A stretch of 51,766 nucleotides of DNA from NCBI GenBank assembly GCA_964582415.1, contig CAZOSF010000010.1:1-51766 (forward strand), given 5' to 3'. Origin of the DNA: CAZOSF01 sp964582415. GTDB lineage: Bacteria > Bacteroidota > Bacteroidia > Flavobacteriales > Flavobacteriaceae. Made by a program: the position numbers and the translations under genes. Shown here one piece after another: positions 27,723 to 35,948 of the stretch. Below the pieces are notes generated by a model. It was not told the DNA's origin. It searched no databases and saw only the letters and a list, made by a program, of their open reading frames with translations. Every line of letters starts with the position of its first letter. Position 1 is the first letter of the stretch.

Positions 27723-28210
27723 TGAAATTTTGGATTACCATCTTGTTTGTGTTCAATGGTCTTGCAGTCTCCTCACAAGACCTACAAAAAGTGCTGGACA
27801 AATACAATGACCACAGTATTCCCTATATCTCTCTGGAAGAAATTTATCACTCCAGCAACACTTTATGGCTATTGGATGCCCGAGAAATGGAAGAATATCG
27901 GGTGAGTCATTTGCCGAATGCTCATTACATCGGTCACAAAGATTTTTCGGAAAAGAAATTAGAGCAGTTTCTACCCAACAAAGAAGTACCGATAGTTGTT
28001 TATTGCTCCATAGGGGTGCGTTCTGAAAAGATAGGTAAACAATTGAAGGCATTGGGGTACACCAATGTGAAAAATCTCTACGGTGGTATTTTTGAATGGG
28101 TGAATCAAGAGCTACCCATTGAAACCCCTGAAGGTACTTCCACCGATCAGGTTCATGTTTATTCGGAACAATGGGGCGTTTATCTTTTGAAAGGGGAAAA
28201 AGTATATTGA
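27722..28210 (+). CDS. Exported rhodanese-like sulfurtransferase
   Basis: Start 27722 overlaps the arsS stop and gives a signal peptide (MKFWITILFVFNGLAVSSQ); an upstream TTG at 27701 would spoil it. The 162-residue protein is a single rhodanese domain with active-site Cys95 in YCSIGVRSEKIG and the substrate region LLDARE. Rhodaneses carry persulfide sulfur, or in relatives arsenate, on the cysteine. The position between arsS and a glycosyltransferase, with tight coupling on both sides, ties it to arsenosugar formation. The signal peptide puts it in the periplasm, away from ArsS and ArsM in the cytoplasm. A link to thio-arsenic species is speculative. Confidence 0.85.
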   Translation: MKFWITILFVFNGLAVSSQDLQKVLDKYNDHSIPYISLEEIYHSSNTLWLLDAREMEEYRVSHLPNAHYIGHKDFSEKKLEQFLPNKEVPIVVYCSIGVRSEKIGKQLKALGYTNVKNLYGGIFEWVNQELPIETPEGTSTDQVHVYSEQWGVYLLKGEKVY

Positions 28211-28879
28211 ATGGGATTGTTTACCACAAAATCGGGCCACGAAGGAAAGGAAGCGGATGTATTTCATTTTCCGACTTCAAAAAAATTACTATTGATTTTT
28301 ACCAAAAATCCCGTCTTGGGAAAATGCAAAACCCGTTTAGCGAGAGCGGTAGGGGATAAAACCGCTTTAGACATCTATACCTTCTTATTGAAACATACGG
28401 TTGCCATAACGGAAGACCTTCATATAGACAAATGGGTATTCTATTCCGATGAAATATGGGAAGACGATTGTTGGAATTCCGACATTTATCATAAACGCCT
28501 CCAGAAGGGAAGCGACCTAGGTCAAAAAATGTATCATGCCTTTGAAGAGGCTTTTGCTCATGGATATGAAAAAGTGGTCATTATTGGATGTGACATCTAT
28601 GAAATGCAGTCGAGCGATATCAAAGCAGGATTCGAATTATTGGATACCAACAAGTATGTCATTGGACCTGCCTTGGACGGTGGCTACTACCTTCTAGGCA
28701 TGACTTCCTTAAGAAAAGATATCTTTGAGAATAAAAACTGGGGGACGCCTTCGGTTTTAGCCGATACTTTAAGAAATTTGCAAGACGAAAATCTGGCCCT
28801 CTTGGAAAAACGTAATGATGTAGACACCATAGAAGATATTCAAGGCCATCCTGATTTTCAACCCTTTTTAAAAATATAA
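28211..28879 (+). CDS. TIGR04282-family arsenosugar biosynthesis glycosyltransferase
   Basis: A 222-residue cytoplasmic protein of the DUF2064/GT-A family. It has the N-terminal IFTKNPVLGKCKTRLA nucleotide-binding motif, IIGCDIYEM (a metal-binding acidic motif) and GPALDGGYYLLG. This family recurs beside arsS and arsM and is named for that association; its exact donor and acceptor are not established. The start codon follows the rhodanese stop directly. It may attach or activate the aglycone of the arseno-ribose. Confidence 0.88.
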   Translation: MGLFTTKSGHEGKEADVFHFPTSKKLLLIFTKNPVLGKCKTRLARAVGDKTALDIYTFLLKHTVAITEDLHIDKWVFYSDEIWEDDCWNSDIYHKRLQKGSDLGQKMYHAFEEAFAHGYEKVVIIGCDIYEMQSSDIKAGFELLDTNKYVIGPALDGGYYLLGMTSLRKDIFENKNWGTPSVLADTLRNLQDENLALLEKRNDVDTIEDIQGHPDFQPFLKI

Positions 28880-28882
28880 TTG

Positions 28883-29695
28883 ATGCTAAACAACTTACAA
28901 GAAGCGACCGACTATCTGAAACATCGAGGATTCGAAAACCCTGAAATAGGTATCATTCTAGGTACAGGTCTGGGACAGTTTCTAGACCATATTGAGATTG
29001 AAAAGGAAGTGAGTTACAACCTCATTCCAAATTTCCCCACCGCCACTGTGGAATTTCATAAAGGAAAATTAATCTATGGATCTATGCATGGGAAGAAACT
29101 TGTGGTGATGCAAGGACGTTTCCATCTCTATGAGGGTTATTCGGCACAGGACGTAACTTTTCCAGTTCGTGTGATGCATCAGCTGGGCATCAAAAGACTA
29201 TTAGTTAGTAATGCCGCTGGAGCCATCAACCTTAATTTCAAAAAAGGAGAAATCATGCTGTTGGACGATCATATCAATTTATTGGGTGACTCTCCCCTCG
29301 CCTTTCTTGGGGTAGAAAAATTAGGAGGTCGTTTTATCGATTTGAGTGCACCCTACGACAAGAAGATGAATGAAATGATGGAACAAATTGCACAGGAAAA
29401 AGGCATTACACTTCACAAGGGTGTGTATACCGCAGTATTGGGACCTCAATTGGAAACCCGCGCGGAATATCGTTTCTTGAAAATCATCGGCTCCGATGCC
29501 GTGGGCATGAGTACCATCCCTGAGGCAATAGTAGCCAATCAATTAAAACTGCCAATTATGGCCGTTTCGGTCCTAACGGACGAGTGCGATCCAGATAATT
29601 TGCACCCGGTAGACATCGCAGACATCTTAGCGCATGCCGCGATGGCCGAACCTCATATGATAACTTTATTTTCAGAATTGATTAAACGAGTGTAA
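28883..29695 (+). CDS. Purine nucleoside phosphorylase (PNP/MTAP family)
   Basis: The ATG at 28883 is used instead of a TTG at 28880. The 270-residue trimeric-type PNP keeps the phosphate loop IGIILGTGLGQF, GRFHLYEGY with the phosphate-binding His, SNAAGAIN, the purine-site Glu in GPQLETRAEYR, and GMSTIPE. Where human PNP has Asn243, this protein has Asp in LTDECD; where PNP has His257 contacting the 5'-OH, an eyeballed alignment gives Ile. Both changes resemble methylthioadenosine phosphorylase and suit a 6-aminopurine nucleoside lacking a 5'-OH. Within this operon it could remove adenine from 5'-deoxy-5'-dimethylarsinoyl-adenosine. It starts 3 nt after the glycosyltransferase stop. Some Bacteroidota housekeeping PNPs may share the Asp, so the specificity argument is suggestive only. 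Confidence 0.88.
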   Translation: MLNNLQEATDYLKHRGFENPEIGIILGTGLGQFLDHIEIEKEVSYNLIPNFPTATVEFHKGKLIYGSMHGKKLVVMQGRFHLYEGYSAQDVTFPVRVMHQLGIKRLLVSNAAGAINLNFKKGEIMLLDDHINLLGDSPLAFLGVEKLGGRFIDLSAPYDKKMNEMMEQIAQEKGITLHKGVYTAVLGPQLETRAEYRFLKIIGSDAVGMSTIPEAIVANQLKLPIMAVSVLTDECDPDNLHPVDIADILAHAAMAEPHMITLFSELIKRV

Positions 29696-29725
29696 GCTTC
29701 CCACATAAAACACTACTACATTACC

Positions 29726-30694
29726 ATGAAATATCTTGAAACCACTCACGACGTATACAAACAAGCGGCATTGACTCCTGATGTCGGACTCTGTTGTACG
29801 ACCAATCCTATTTGGGAACTCCCTGGCTTGAAAATTCCCCGAATCATGCAGGATATGAACTATGGCTGTGGCAGTACAGTGCACCCAAGGGATTTATCCA
29901 ACGATCCGAAAATTCTTTACGTTGGTGTTGGTGGCGGTATGGAGTTGCTCCAATTCGCTTACTTCTCCCGTCAAAAGGGTGGCGTTGTAGGAGTGGATGT
30001 GGTGGATGAAATGCTGGAAGCCTCCCGTAAAAATTTTAAAGAAGCGGAAGAAATGAACCCTTGGTTCAAGAGCGAGTTCGTAGATCTTAGAAAAGGCAAT
30101 GCGCTGCATCTTCCTGTTGAAGACAACAGTATCGATGTTGCCGCTCAGAACTGTTTGTTCAATATTTTTAAAGAGGCAGAATTGAAAAAAGCCATTGCCG
30201 AAATGTATCGGGTATTAAAACCGCATGGCCGACTCGTAATGAGTGATCCTACCTGCGAGCAACCCATGAATGAAACCCTTCGGAACGATGAACGCCTTCG
30301 TGCCCTTTGCTTGAGTGGAAGTTTACCCATTAAGGAATATGTGAAAATGCTAACAGATGCTGGTTTTGGCACTATTGAAATCAGAGCCCGTAAACCGTAT
30401 CGCATTCTCGACCCTAAACATTATCCAACGGAGGAGCTCATCTATATCGAATCCATTGAAGTGGCTGCAATTAAAGATCCCATGCCGGAGGATGGTCCTT
30501 GTGTATTTACAGGTAAAGCTGCCATCTATTTTGGGGAGGAAGATTATTTCGACGATAAAAAAGGGCATGTCTTATTGAAGAACCAACCTTTGGCCATCTG
30601 TGATAAAACTGCCGGTGCACTTGCGTCACTGGGAAGGGAAGACATCTTTATCAGCGAATCCACCTTTCACTACGATGGTGGTGGATGCTGTTAA
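29726..30694 (+). CDS. arsM: Arsenosugar biosynthesis arsenite methyltransferase, ArsM type
   Basis: A 322-residue SAM-dependent methyltransferase with the SAM motif VGVGGGMELLQFA and VVGVDVVDEML. ArsM enzymes bind As(III) through conserved cysteines; here the equivalents appear to be Cys48 (YGCGST), Cys143 (QNCLFNIF) and Cys195 (LCLSGSLP), plus an N-terminal Cys23-Cys24 pair and a terminal Gly-Gly-Gly-Cys-Cys. The CTTNPIWELPGLKIP N-terminus marks the subfamily linked to ArsS rather than stand-alone detoxifying ArsM. It should convert arsenite to dimethylarsenic for ArsS. It lies 30 nt after the phosphorylase and 46 nt before the DUF547 gene. Confidence 0.92.
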   Translation: MKYLETTHDVYKQAALTPDVGLCCTTNPIWELPGLKIPRIMQDMNYGCGSTVHPRDLSNDPKILYVGVGGGMELLQFAYFSRQKGGVVGVDVVDEMLEASRKNFKEAEEMNPWFKSEFVDLRKGNALHLPVEDNSIDVAAQNCLFNIFKEAELKKAIAEMYRVLKPHGRLVMSDPTCEQPMNETLRNDERLRALCLSGSLPIKEYVKMLTDAGFGTIEIRARKPYRILDPKHYPTEELIYIESIEVAAIKDPMPEDGPCVFTGKAAIYFGEEDYFDDKKGHVLLKNQPLAICDKTAGALASLGREDIFISESTFHYDGGGCC

Positions 30695-30740
30695 TTTGCC
30701 GAATCATTGCGGGCCACATATCCCAGTAAAACAATCTTTC

Positions 30741-31475
30741 ATGAAACGAAACAGAATAATTGGCTGGCTTCTTTTAAGTGTCGCGCTTTGCCATCCTATG
30801 TCTCGTTTACTGGCGCAGGAGAAAACTTCAATTGACCATACCCTGTGGGATCAATTGCTTCACAAGCACGTGAACTCTGAAGGCTGGGTAGATTATAAGG
30901 GATTTGAAAAGGACTCCCTTTTATTCCGTACCTATCTGCTTGAAGTTTCAGAATCCGCTCCAAATGAAAAGAATACACAGGAAGAGCGTCTGGCCTATTA
31001 CATCAATCTTTATAACGCCTATACTATTGCATTAATTTTGAGGGAATATCCTGTTCAAAGTATCAAAGACATCAAGAAACCTTGGACAGAGAAATTCATC
31101 CCCATTGGAAATCGAATGTATTCATTGAATGACATTGAACACGGGATTTTAAGAAATTTGGGAGAACCCCGTATTCATTTTGCCATAAATTGTGCCTCCA
31201 TTTCCTGCCCAAAGTTGTTGAATGAAGCCTACGTTCCACAAAAATTGGAAGAACAGCTTAAGAAGGTGACAATCGCTTTCATTAATGGCCAAGAGAATCA
31301 GTTGACAGGTGGCTCCGTCAAACTTTCCAAGATTTTTAAATGGTATCGATCCGATTTTGAAGTGAATGGCAAAAGAGATCTTATTGGTTTTATCAACCAG
31401 TATAGCCATCATAGGTTAAACCCAAATATCGATATCGCCTTTCGGGAATATAACTGGCAGTTAAACGAAAAATGA
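30741..31475 (+). CDS. Exported DUF547 protein of the arsenosugar cluster
   Basis: The ATG at 30741 starts a signal peptide (MKRNRIIGWLLLSVALCH...); the open frame upstream to 30600 overlaps arsM and is not used. The 244-residue protein carries DUF547: LAYYINLYNAYTIALILREY, FAINCASISCPKLLNEAY and KIFKWYRSDF. The conserved Asn, Cys and His-type residues look like a papain-fold or transglutaminase-like catalytic site, but no activity is established. DUF547 proteins are recurrent neighbours of ArsS. Export puts it in the periplasm with the rhodanese. It overlaps the next glycosyltransferase by 4 nt (ATGA). Confidence 0.85.
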   Translation: MKRNRIIGWLLLSVALCHPMSRLLAQEKTSIDHTLWDQLLHKHVNSEGWVDYKGFEKDSLLFRTYLLEVSESAPNEKNTQEERLAYYINLYNAYTIALILREYPVQSIKDIKKPWTEKFIPIGNRMYSLNDIEHGILRNLGEPRIHFAINCASISCPKLLNEAYVPQKLEEQLKKVTIAFINGQENQLTGGSVKLSKIFKWYRSDFEVNGKRDLIGFINQYSHHRLNPNIDIAFREYNWQLNEK

Positions 31476-32185
31476 TGAAGGCTCTTAATCGAATCAGCAT
31501 TATCATCCCTGTACTGAATGAAGAAGATCATATTGGCGAAATTCTGAAGGTATTGGACGAGCGAAAAAGTACCCATTGTGTTCAGGAAATTATCATAGTG
31601 GATGGGGAAAGTGAAGATGCCACCAAAGAAAAGGTCTTTCAGTCCACCATCGATATTCCCATTCAATTTCTTACCTCGAAACGGGGAAGACCGGTTCAGA
31701 TGAATCATGGCGCCGCACATTCCCAAGGTACCCTTTTGTATTTTTTACACGCAGATACCCAACCCCCTCATGGGTATGATCAAGCTATTTTGGACGCCGT
31801 CGAAACAGATGATGCTGGTTGTTTCAGGATGGAATTCGACAGTAAGCACCCCCTACTCAGAACCTTACAATGGTTTACCCGTTTCAATTGGAAAATTTGT
31901 CGGGGTGGCGATCAATCCCTCTTTATAAAGAAAAAGTGTTTCACGGCACTAGGGGGTTACGATGAGCGGTATATGATATACGAAGATGGGGAATTCATCC
32001 ATCGCATCTATCAAAATTATTCTTTCGTAGTGCTTTCGAAAGCTGTTCTGACCTCCGCTCGAAAATACCGACAGAAAGGCACCGCTAGACTACAATTCCA
32101 TTTCAGTATTCTCCATATTAAAAATTGGCTGGGAGCATCTCCAAATGAATTGATTCGGTATTACAAAAAGCACATTGCCCTTTAA
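31472..32185 (+). CDS. TIGR04283-family arsenosugar biosynthesis glycosyltransferase (GT2)
   Basis: A 237-residue GT2 enzyme with the nucleotide-sugar motif ISIIIPVLNEEDHI, the acidic motif LHADT and the acceptor/catalytic region CRGGDQSLFIKKK. The RGRPVQMNHGA segment is the mark of the TIGR04283 family, which is defined by its association with ArsS clusters. It probably transfers a sugar to, or from, the arseno-ribose unit; donor and acceptor are unknown. It is coupled to the DUF547 gene (ATGA) and is the last gene of the operon. Its stop codon overlaps the stop of a convergent hydrolase-like gene by 4 nt. Confidence 0.9.
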   Translation: MMKALNRISIIIPVLNEEDHIGEILKVLDERKSTHCVQEIIIVDGESEDATKEKVFQSTIDIPIQFLTSKRGRPVQMNHGAAHSQGTLLYFLHADTQPPHGYDQAILDAVETDDAGCFRMEFDSKHPLLRTLQWFTRFNWKICRGGDQSLFIKKKCFTALGGYDERYMIYEDGEFIHRIYQNYSFVVLSKAVLTSARKYRQKGTARLQFHFSILHIKNWLGASPNELIRYYKKHIAL

Positions 32186-33186
32186 TGGGTGTAATAGAAT
32201 TGAACAATCTTTTGTGCGGGCTTGCCTTGTGGGGTGAATAAAGCATGATTGATTCCTCCTACTTTTTCATGGTGGGGATGCCATTTCCAAAGAAAACCAC
32301 CAGCAAACCAGGGCTCACCCCATAATTCTTCATACAGTGCCTTCAGGAGAATTTCCTGACATTCCAAATTCACCTCCTTCATTTCGCGATCACTTACCCA
32401 AGGTTCCCTTCCGGCATAATCCACACTTCGGTAGCCATATTCGGTGAATAAAATGGGTTTTTCGAATCGTTCCGAAACCTTCAACATCTCCTCCTTCCAG
32501 GATTGCCAACCTTGTTTTGCCTCTTCCAGGCTCGGTGTTTTTGAATTTGAAATTGGAAAATAAGCGTCCACACCGATAAAATCCAAAACCTCCCAAAAAG
32601 GCACACGCTTATATTCATCCCAATTGGCTGCGTAGGTGAGTTTCCCAGAATAAATTTTTCGAATTTCCTTCACCAGTTCAAACCAATATTCAGGTCGATG
32701 GTTCACGAACTGCTCTAATTCTGTACCAATACAGAAAATTGGTACATTCTCAGCTTCAGCGACCTTCGCAAAATCTAATATGAAATTCCTATAGCAATTT
32801 TCGAGGTCCTTCCAATCCTGTTCCGTTTTCATTTTCATATGTCCGGTAAAGGCACCCCGCCATATCCACAATTGTGGCTTCATCATCACTTGAATTCCAG
32901 GGGCTCTCAATTGGTCAATATACTGACGTGCTCCCTCGGAGGTTTCTCCAAACCATTGCCGATCCATATTGTACAGAATTTCCGGATGCTCCATATCCCT
33001 TACAAAACCAAAAGGCATGATAGCCGCATAATTGGCATGCATCTGTTTCAACGGACGGATATGCTCTTTGGATAGACTATCTCGAGTCGCCACCAGGCTA
33101 AGTCCGTTAATCTTTTTGACGGGTGCTTGGGCACAAGCCGAAAAAAGAAGGGTGCTAAAAAGTAAAAACCAGAATCCTTTGTTCAT
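32182..33186 (-). CDS. Clan GH-A-like TIM-barrel hydrolase, lipoprotein (GH113-like)
   Basis: Start 33186 gives a lipoprotein signal (MNKGFWFLLFSTLLFSAC); a TTG five codons upstream is rejected. The 334-residue protein has the look of a clan GH-A (beta/alpha)8 glycosidase of the GH113-like mannanase group. Strand-end glutamates are in IGTELEQF (Glu156, probable acid/base) and LFTEYGY (Glu249, probable nucleophile), with PQLWIWRGAF, DFIGVDAYFP and GGFLWKWHPH lining the cleft. It is on the minus strand between two plus-strand operons, convergent with the arsenosugar glycosyltransferase (4-nt overlap). It may trim a mannosyl or related glycan at the surface; membership of the arsenosugar pathway is not shown. 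Confidence 0.75.
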   Translation of the reverse strand: MNKGFWFLLFSTLLFSACAQAPVKKINGLSLVATRDSLSKEHIRPLKQMHANYAAIMPFGFVRDMEHPEILYNMDRQWFGETSEGARQYIDQLRAPGIQVMMKPQLWIWRGAFTGHMKMKTEQDWKDLENCYRNFILDFAKVAEAENVPIFCIGTELEQFVNHRPEYWFELVKEIRKIYSGKLTYAANWDEYKRVPFWEVLDFIGVDAYFPISNSKTPSLEEAKQGWQSWKEEMLKVSERFEKPILFTEYGYRSVDYAGREPWVSDREMKEVNLECQEILLKALYEELWGEPWFAGGFLWKWHPHHEKVGGINHALFTPQGKPAQKIVQFYYTH

Positions 33187-33218
33187 AATTTGAAAATACA
33201 ACTTATTCTGAAGATAAA

Positions 33219-33249
33219 TTGGTAGTAATTTGTAATGTATGTACCTTTC
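33219..33249 (+). promoter_or_regulatory. Candidate promoter before the FAD oxidoreductase operon
   Basis: TTG at 33219-33221, a 20-nt spacer, then TACCTTTC (33242-33249), one mismatch from TAnnTTTG. The expected start of transcription is about 17 nt before the ATG at 33273. It lies in the 86-nt divergent spacer with the GH-A-like lipoprotein gene. Confidence 0.35.
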
Positions 33250-33272
33250 CTTACGACTCCATATTTCAAGGC

Positions 33273-34350
33273 ATGAAGCACATTGTCATTATTGGGAACG
33301 GTATCGCAGGGGTCACCGCTGCACGACACATCCGNNNNNNNNNNNNNNNNNNNNNNNNNNNNNNNNNNNNNNNNNNNNNNNNNNNNNNNNNNNNNNNNNN
33401 NNNNNNNNNNNNNNNNNNNNNNNNNNNNNNNNNNCCTCGAAAAGAATGCTCCTAATTCCAAAACCTGTCGACGTGCCGTTGTGGTGGGTGGCGGACTCAT
33501 AGGCATAGAATTGGTGGAGATGCTGTCCAGTAGAAACATCCCGGTTACCTTTTTAGTTCGAGAATCCAGTTTTTGGAACGGGGTGCTTCCCGATGCCGAT
33601 AGTGCTTTGGTGACAGAACAAATTGTTCATCATGGAATCGATCTTCGATTGAATACCAATTTGAAAGAGATTAAAAGCGATGGCAACGGTCACGTGCAAT
33701 CGGTAATCATCGCAGAAACCGGAGAAGAAATTGACTGTCAGTTGGTAGGGTTAACCGCTGGTGTTCGACCGAATATTGATTTTCTAAAAGAGAGCCCCTT
33801 GGAAATCAATAAGGGAATTTTAGTAAACGAATTTTTGGAAACCAATCTTCCGGGTGTCTATGCTATTGGCGATTGTGCCGAATTAAAAAATCCACCTTCA
33901 CACCGTAGGGCGATTGAAGCCGTTTGGTATGTGGGAAGAATGATGGGAGAAACCGTGGCACAGACCCTATGTGGAAATCGTCGGGAATACAAACCGGGGC
34001 ATTGGTTCAACAGCGCCAAATTTTTCAATTTGGAATACCAAACCTATGGACAAGTGAATGCAAGCAGGAACAGGAAAGCGAACGAAATGCATTTCCATTG
34101 GCGTCACCCCATTGAAGCAAAAGCCATGACTTTTGCTTACGACAGTTCGGATTATAGTTTTCTTGGACTAAATACATTGGGGATCCGGCTTCGGCATGAG
34201 GTGCTGGACCGTTGGTTGAATGAGAAGCGAAAGATTCATGAAGTACTTAAATATTTGGAAGAAGCCCATTTCGATCCAGAATTTTATGTGCGGTTCTATC
34301 GCGCCATAAACGAAAATTTTCTTCATTACCAAAAATCCATGAGTGTATGA
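33273..34350 (+). CDS. FAD/NAD(P)-dependent pyridine-nucleotide-disulfide-type oxidoreductase, with an internal gap
   Basis: The N terminus MKHIVIIGNGIAGVTAARHI is the FAD-binding GxGxxG segment. After a 100-N gap (33335-33434) the protein continues with the NAD(P) motif VVVGGGLIGIELVEML and the second FAD motif GVYAIGDCAEL. A C-terminal domain of about 120 residues follows. The two sides are in different frames relative to the 100-N placeholder, so the gap size is wrong. Family spacing between the two nucleotide motifs (about 140 residues) implies about 300 missing bases. It overlaps the polyferredoxin gene by 4 nt (ATGA), suggesting an electron-transfer pair. Its closeness to the arsenosugar operon may mean it supplies or removes electrons in that pathway, which is inference. 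Confidence 0.85.
33335..33434. other. Assembly gap (100 N) within the FAD oxidoreductase gene
   Basis: Exactly 100 N. Flanking coding frames disagree across it, so the true length is not 100; protein family spacing suggests roughly 300 nt. Confidence 0.95.
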
Positions 34351-35933
34351 GGGTTCAGCGAGATCTATCCTTAAGCGGTGGCCCACCAGCTCATCTTACA
34401 ACTTTTCAAAAGTTGGGATTGGCCCTTGGGGTTATTGGAATCCTATTGCTTTCATTGGCAAGTTTCAATCTTAATTTCCCCAACAAACCTTTATGGCTAG
34501 GAATCTCTTTGTTTTCCCTTCTCGGAGGAATATTTCTTTACGCCTGGGCCTCTTATAAAAACAATGAAGCCGGAATACACAATAATGGCGTAATGTTTAT
34601 GGGCATTACCCAACGAGGGGTTTTAGCATGGCTACTCGGATTGTTTCTAACGGGATTCTATATCCTCCTTTATTTCTTCCCTAATTATTTGGGATTACGA
34701 AGTGAAGGGGGTAATGTGGGCTTGGTAGGATTGTTTGACCCCCTTAGCTATTTTCTTTCGGGCAATCCCGCCAGTCAGTGGTTCGTATATGGTACACTTT
34801 ACACACTTGCCATTTTAGGGTTTGGCGTCAAATTCCTTTGGAAATATCGCCACAATCGATACGAGACACTACGGACCATCAGCGTGGTATTTTTTCAAAC
34901 TGCTTTTGCCTTTTTGATTCCAGAACTGATGGCCCGACTCCATTCGGAAAGCTTTAAGTTGCCGTATTATGACTTAAAGAACGTATGGCCTTTAAATTAT
35001 TATAATTTCGAACAATATCGGGTAGATGAATTTCTTTCGGCGGGCTCCATAGGTATGGTTTTATTGATTTTTGGAATCGTTTCGATTTTTATCATTACCC
35101 CTATTCTCACGTATAAATATGGCAAGCGTTGGTACTGCAGTTGGGTATGCGGTTGTGGTGGTTTAGCCGAAACTGCTGGAGATTCTTTCCGCCATCTTTC
35201 CGACAAAAGTCTTTTTGCTTGGAAAGTAGAACGTTGGGTGGTTCATAGTGTATTGGTATTTGTAGTGCTAATGACCACAGCCGTAGTGGCTTCCTATTTG
35301 GGAAATGACCCCGAGAAGTACTGGCTTACCAAAGACCTTTTCCTTATTGGAGTTGGAATACTGCTAACATTAATTTTTGGATGGGTTTGGATCTTCAAAC
35401 GGCATGAGTTAAAAAGAGATGCTCGCCTCGGAGCAATGGGCTATTTCATTATCATCATGTCCCTTATTGGAATGCACTATTTTAGTGGCAGCACCCTATT
35501 TTTTTTCCAAGCGGAAACGCTACGCCAATGGTACGGATTTTTAATTGGAGCTGTTTTCAGTGGAGTGATCGGGACCGGTTTCTACCCCATTTTCGGCAAC
35601 CGTGTTTGGTGCCGTTTTGGCTGTCCTATGGCCGCCATTTTGGGGCTGCAACAACGACTCTTCTCCAAATTTAGAATTACCACAAATGGTGGCCAATGTA
35701 TTTCTTGTGGTAACTGTTCCACCTATTGTGAAATGGGGATTGATGTTCGTTCGTATGCCCAAAAAGGTGAAAATATCGTTCGCGCCAGTTGTGTGGGCTG
35801 CGGAGTCTGCTCGGCAGTTTGTCCAAGAGGGGTATTACGACTTGAAAATGGCCCACTGGACGGACGTATCAATAGTAACACAGTATTGTTGGGAAATGAT
35901 GTAGATTTGCTGCGCCTTCTAAAACGCGACTAA
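34347..35933 (+). CDS. Membrane-bound 4Fe-4S polyferredoxin (NapH/CcoG/NosR-like)
   Basis: A 528-residue inner-membrane protein with about ten hydrophobic segments and two kinds of cysteine motif. CSWVCGCGG (near residue 264) and CRFGCPMA (near 422) are the paired CxxxC motifs of NapH/NosR-type proteins. CISCGNCSTYCEMG and CVGCGVCSAVCPRG (from about 450 and 482) are two C-terminal 4Fe-4S ferredoxin sites. It likely moves electrons between the quinone pool and soluble partners. It is translationally coupled to the FAD oxidoreductase (ATGA). Position two genes after the arsenosugar operon suggests a redox role there, but general electron transfer is also possible. Confidence 0.88.
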   Translation: MRVQRDLSLSGGPPAHLTTFQKLGLALGVIGILLLSLASFNLNFPNKPLWLGISLFSLLGGIFLYAWASYKNNEAGIHNNGVMFMGITQRGVLAWLLGLFLTGFYILLYFFPNYLGLRSEGGNVGLVGLFDPLSYFLSGNPASQWFVYGTLYTLAILGFGVKFLWKYRHNRYETLRTISVVFFQTAFAFLIPELMARLHSESFKLPYYDLKNVWPLNYYNFEQYRVDEFLSAGSIGMVLLIFGIVSIFIITPILTYKYGKRWYCSWVCGCGGLAETAGDSFRHLSDKSLFAWKVERWVVHSVLVFVVLMTTAVVASYLGNDPEKYWLTKDLFLIGVGILLTLIFGWVWIFKRHELKRDARLGAMGYFIIIMSLIGMHYFSGSTLFFFQAETLRQWYGFLIGAVFSGVIGTGFYPIFGNRVWCRFGCPMAAILGLQQRLFSKFRITTNGGQCISCGNCSTYCEMGIDVRSYAQKGENIVRASCVGCGVCSAVCPRGVLRLENGPLDGRINSNTVLLGNDVDLLRLLKRD

Positions 35934-35948
35934 TTTTTAAACAACCCA

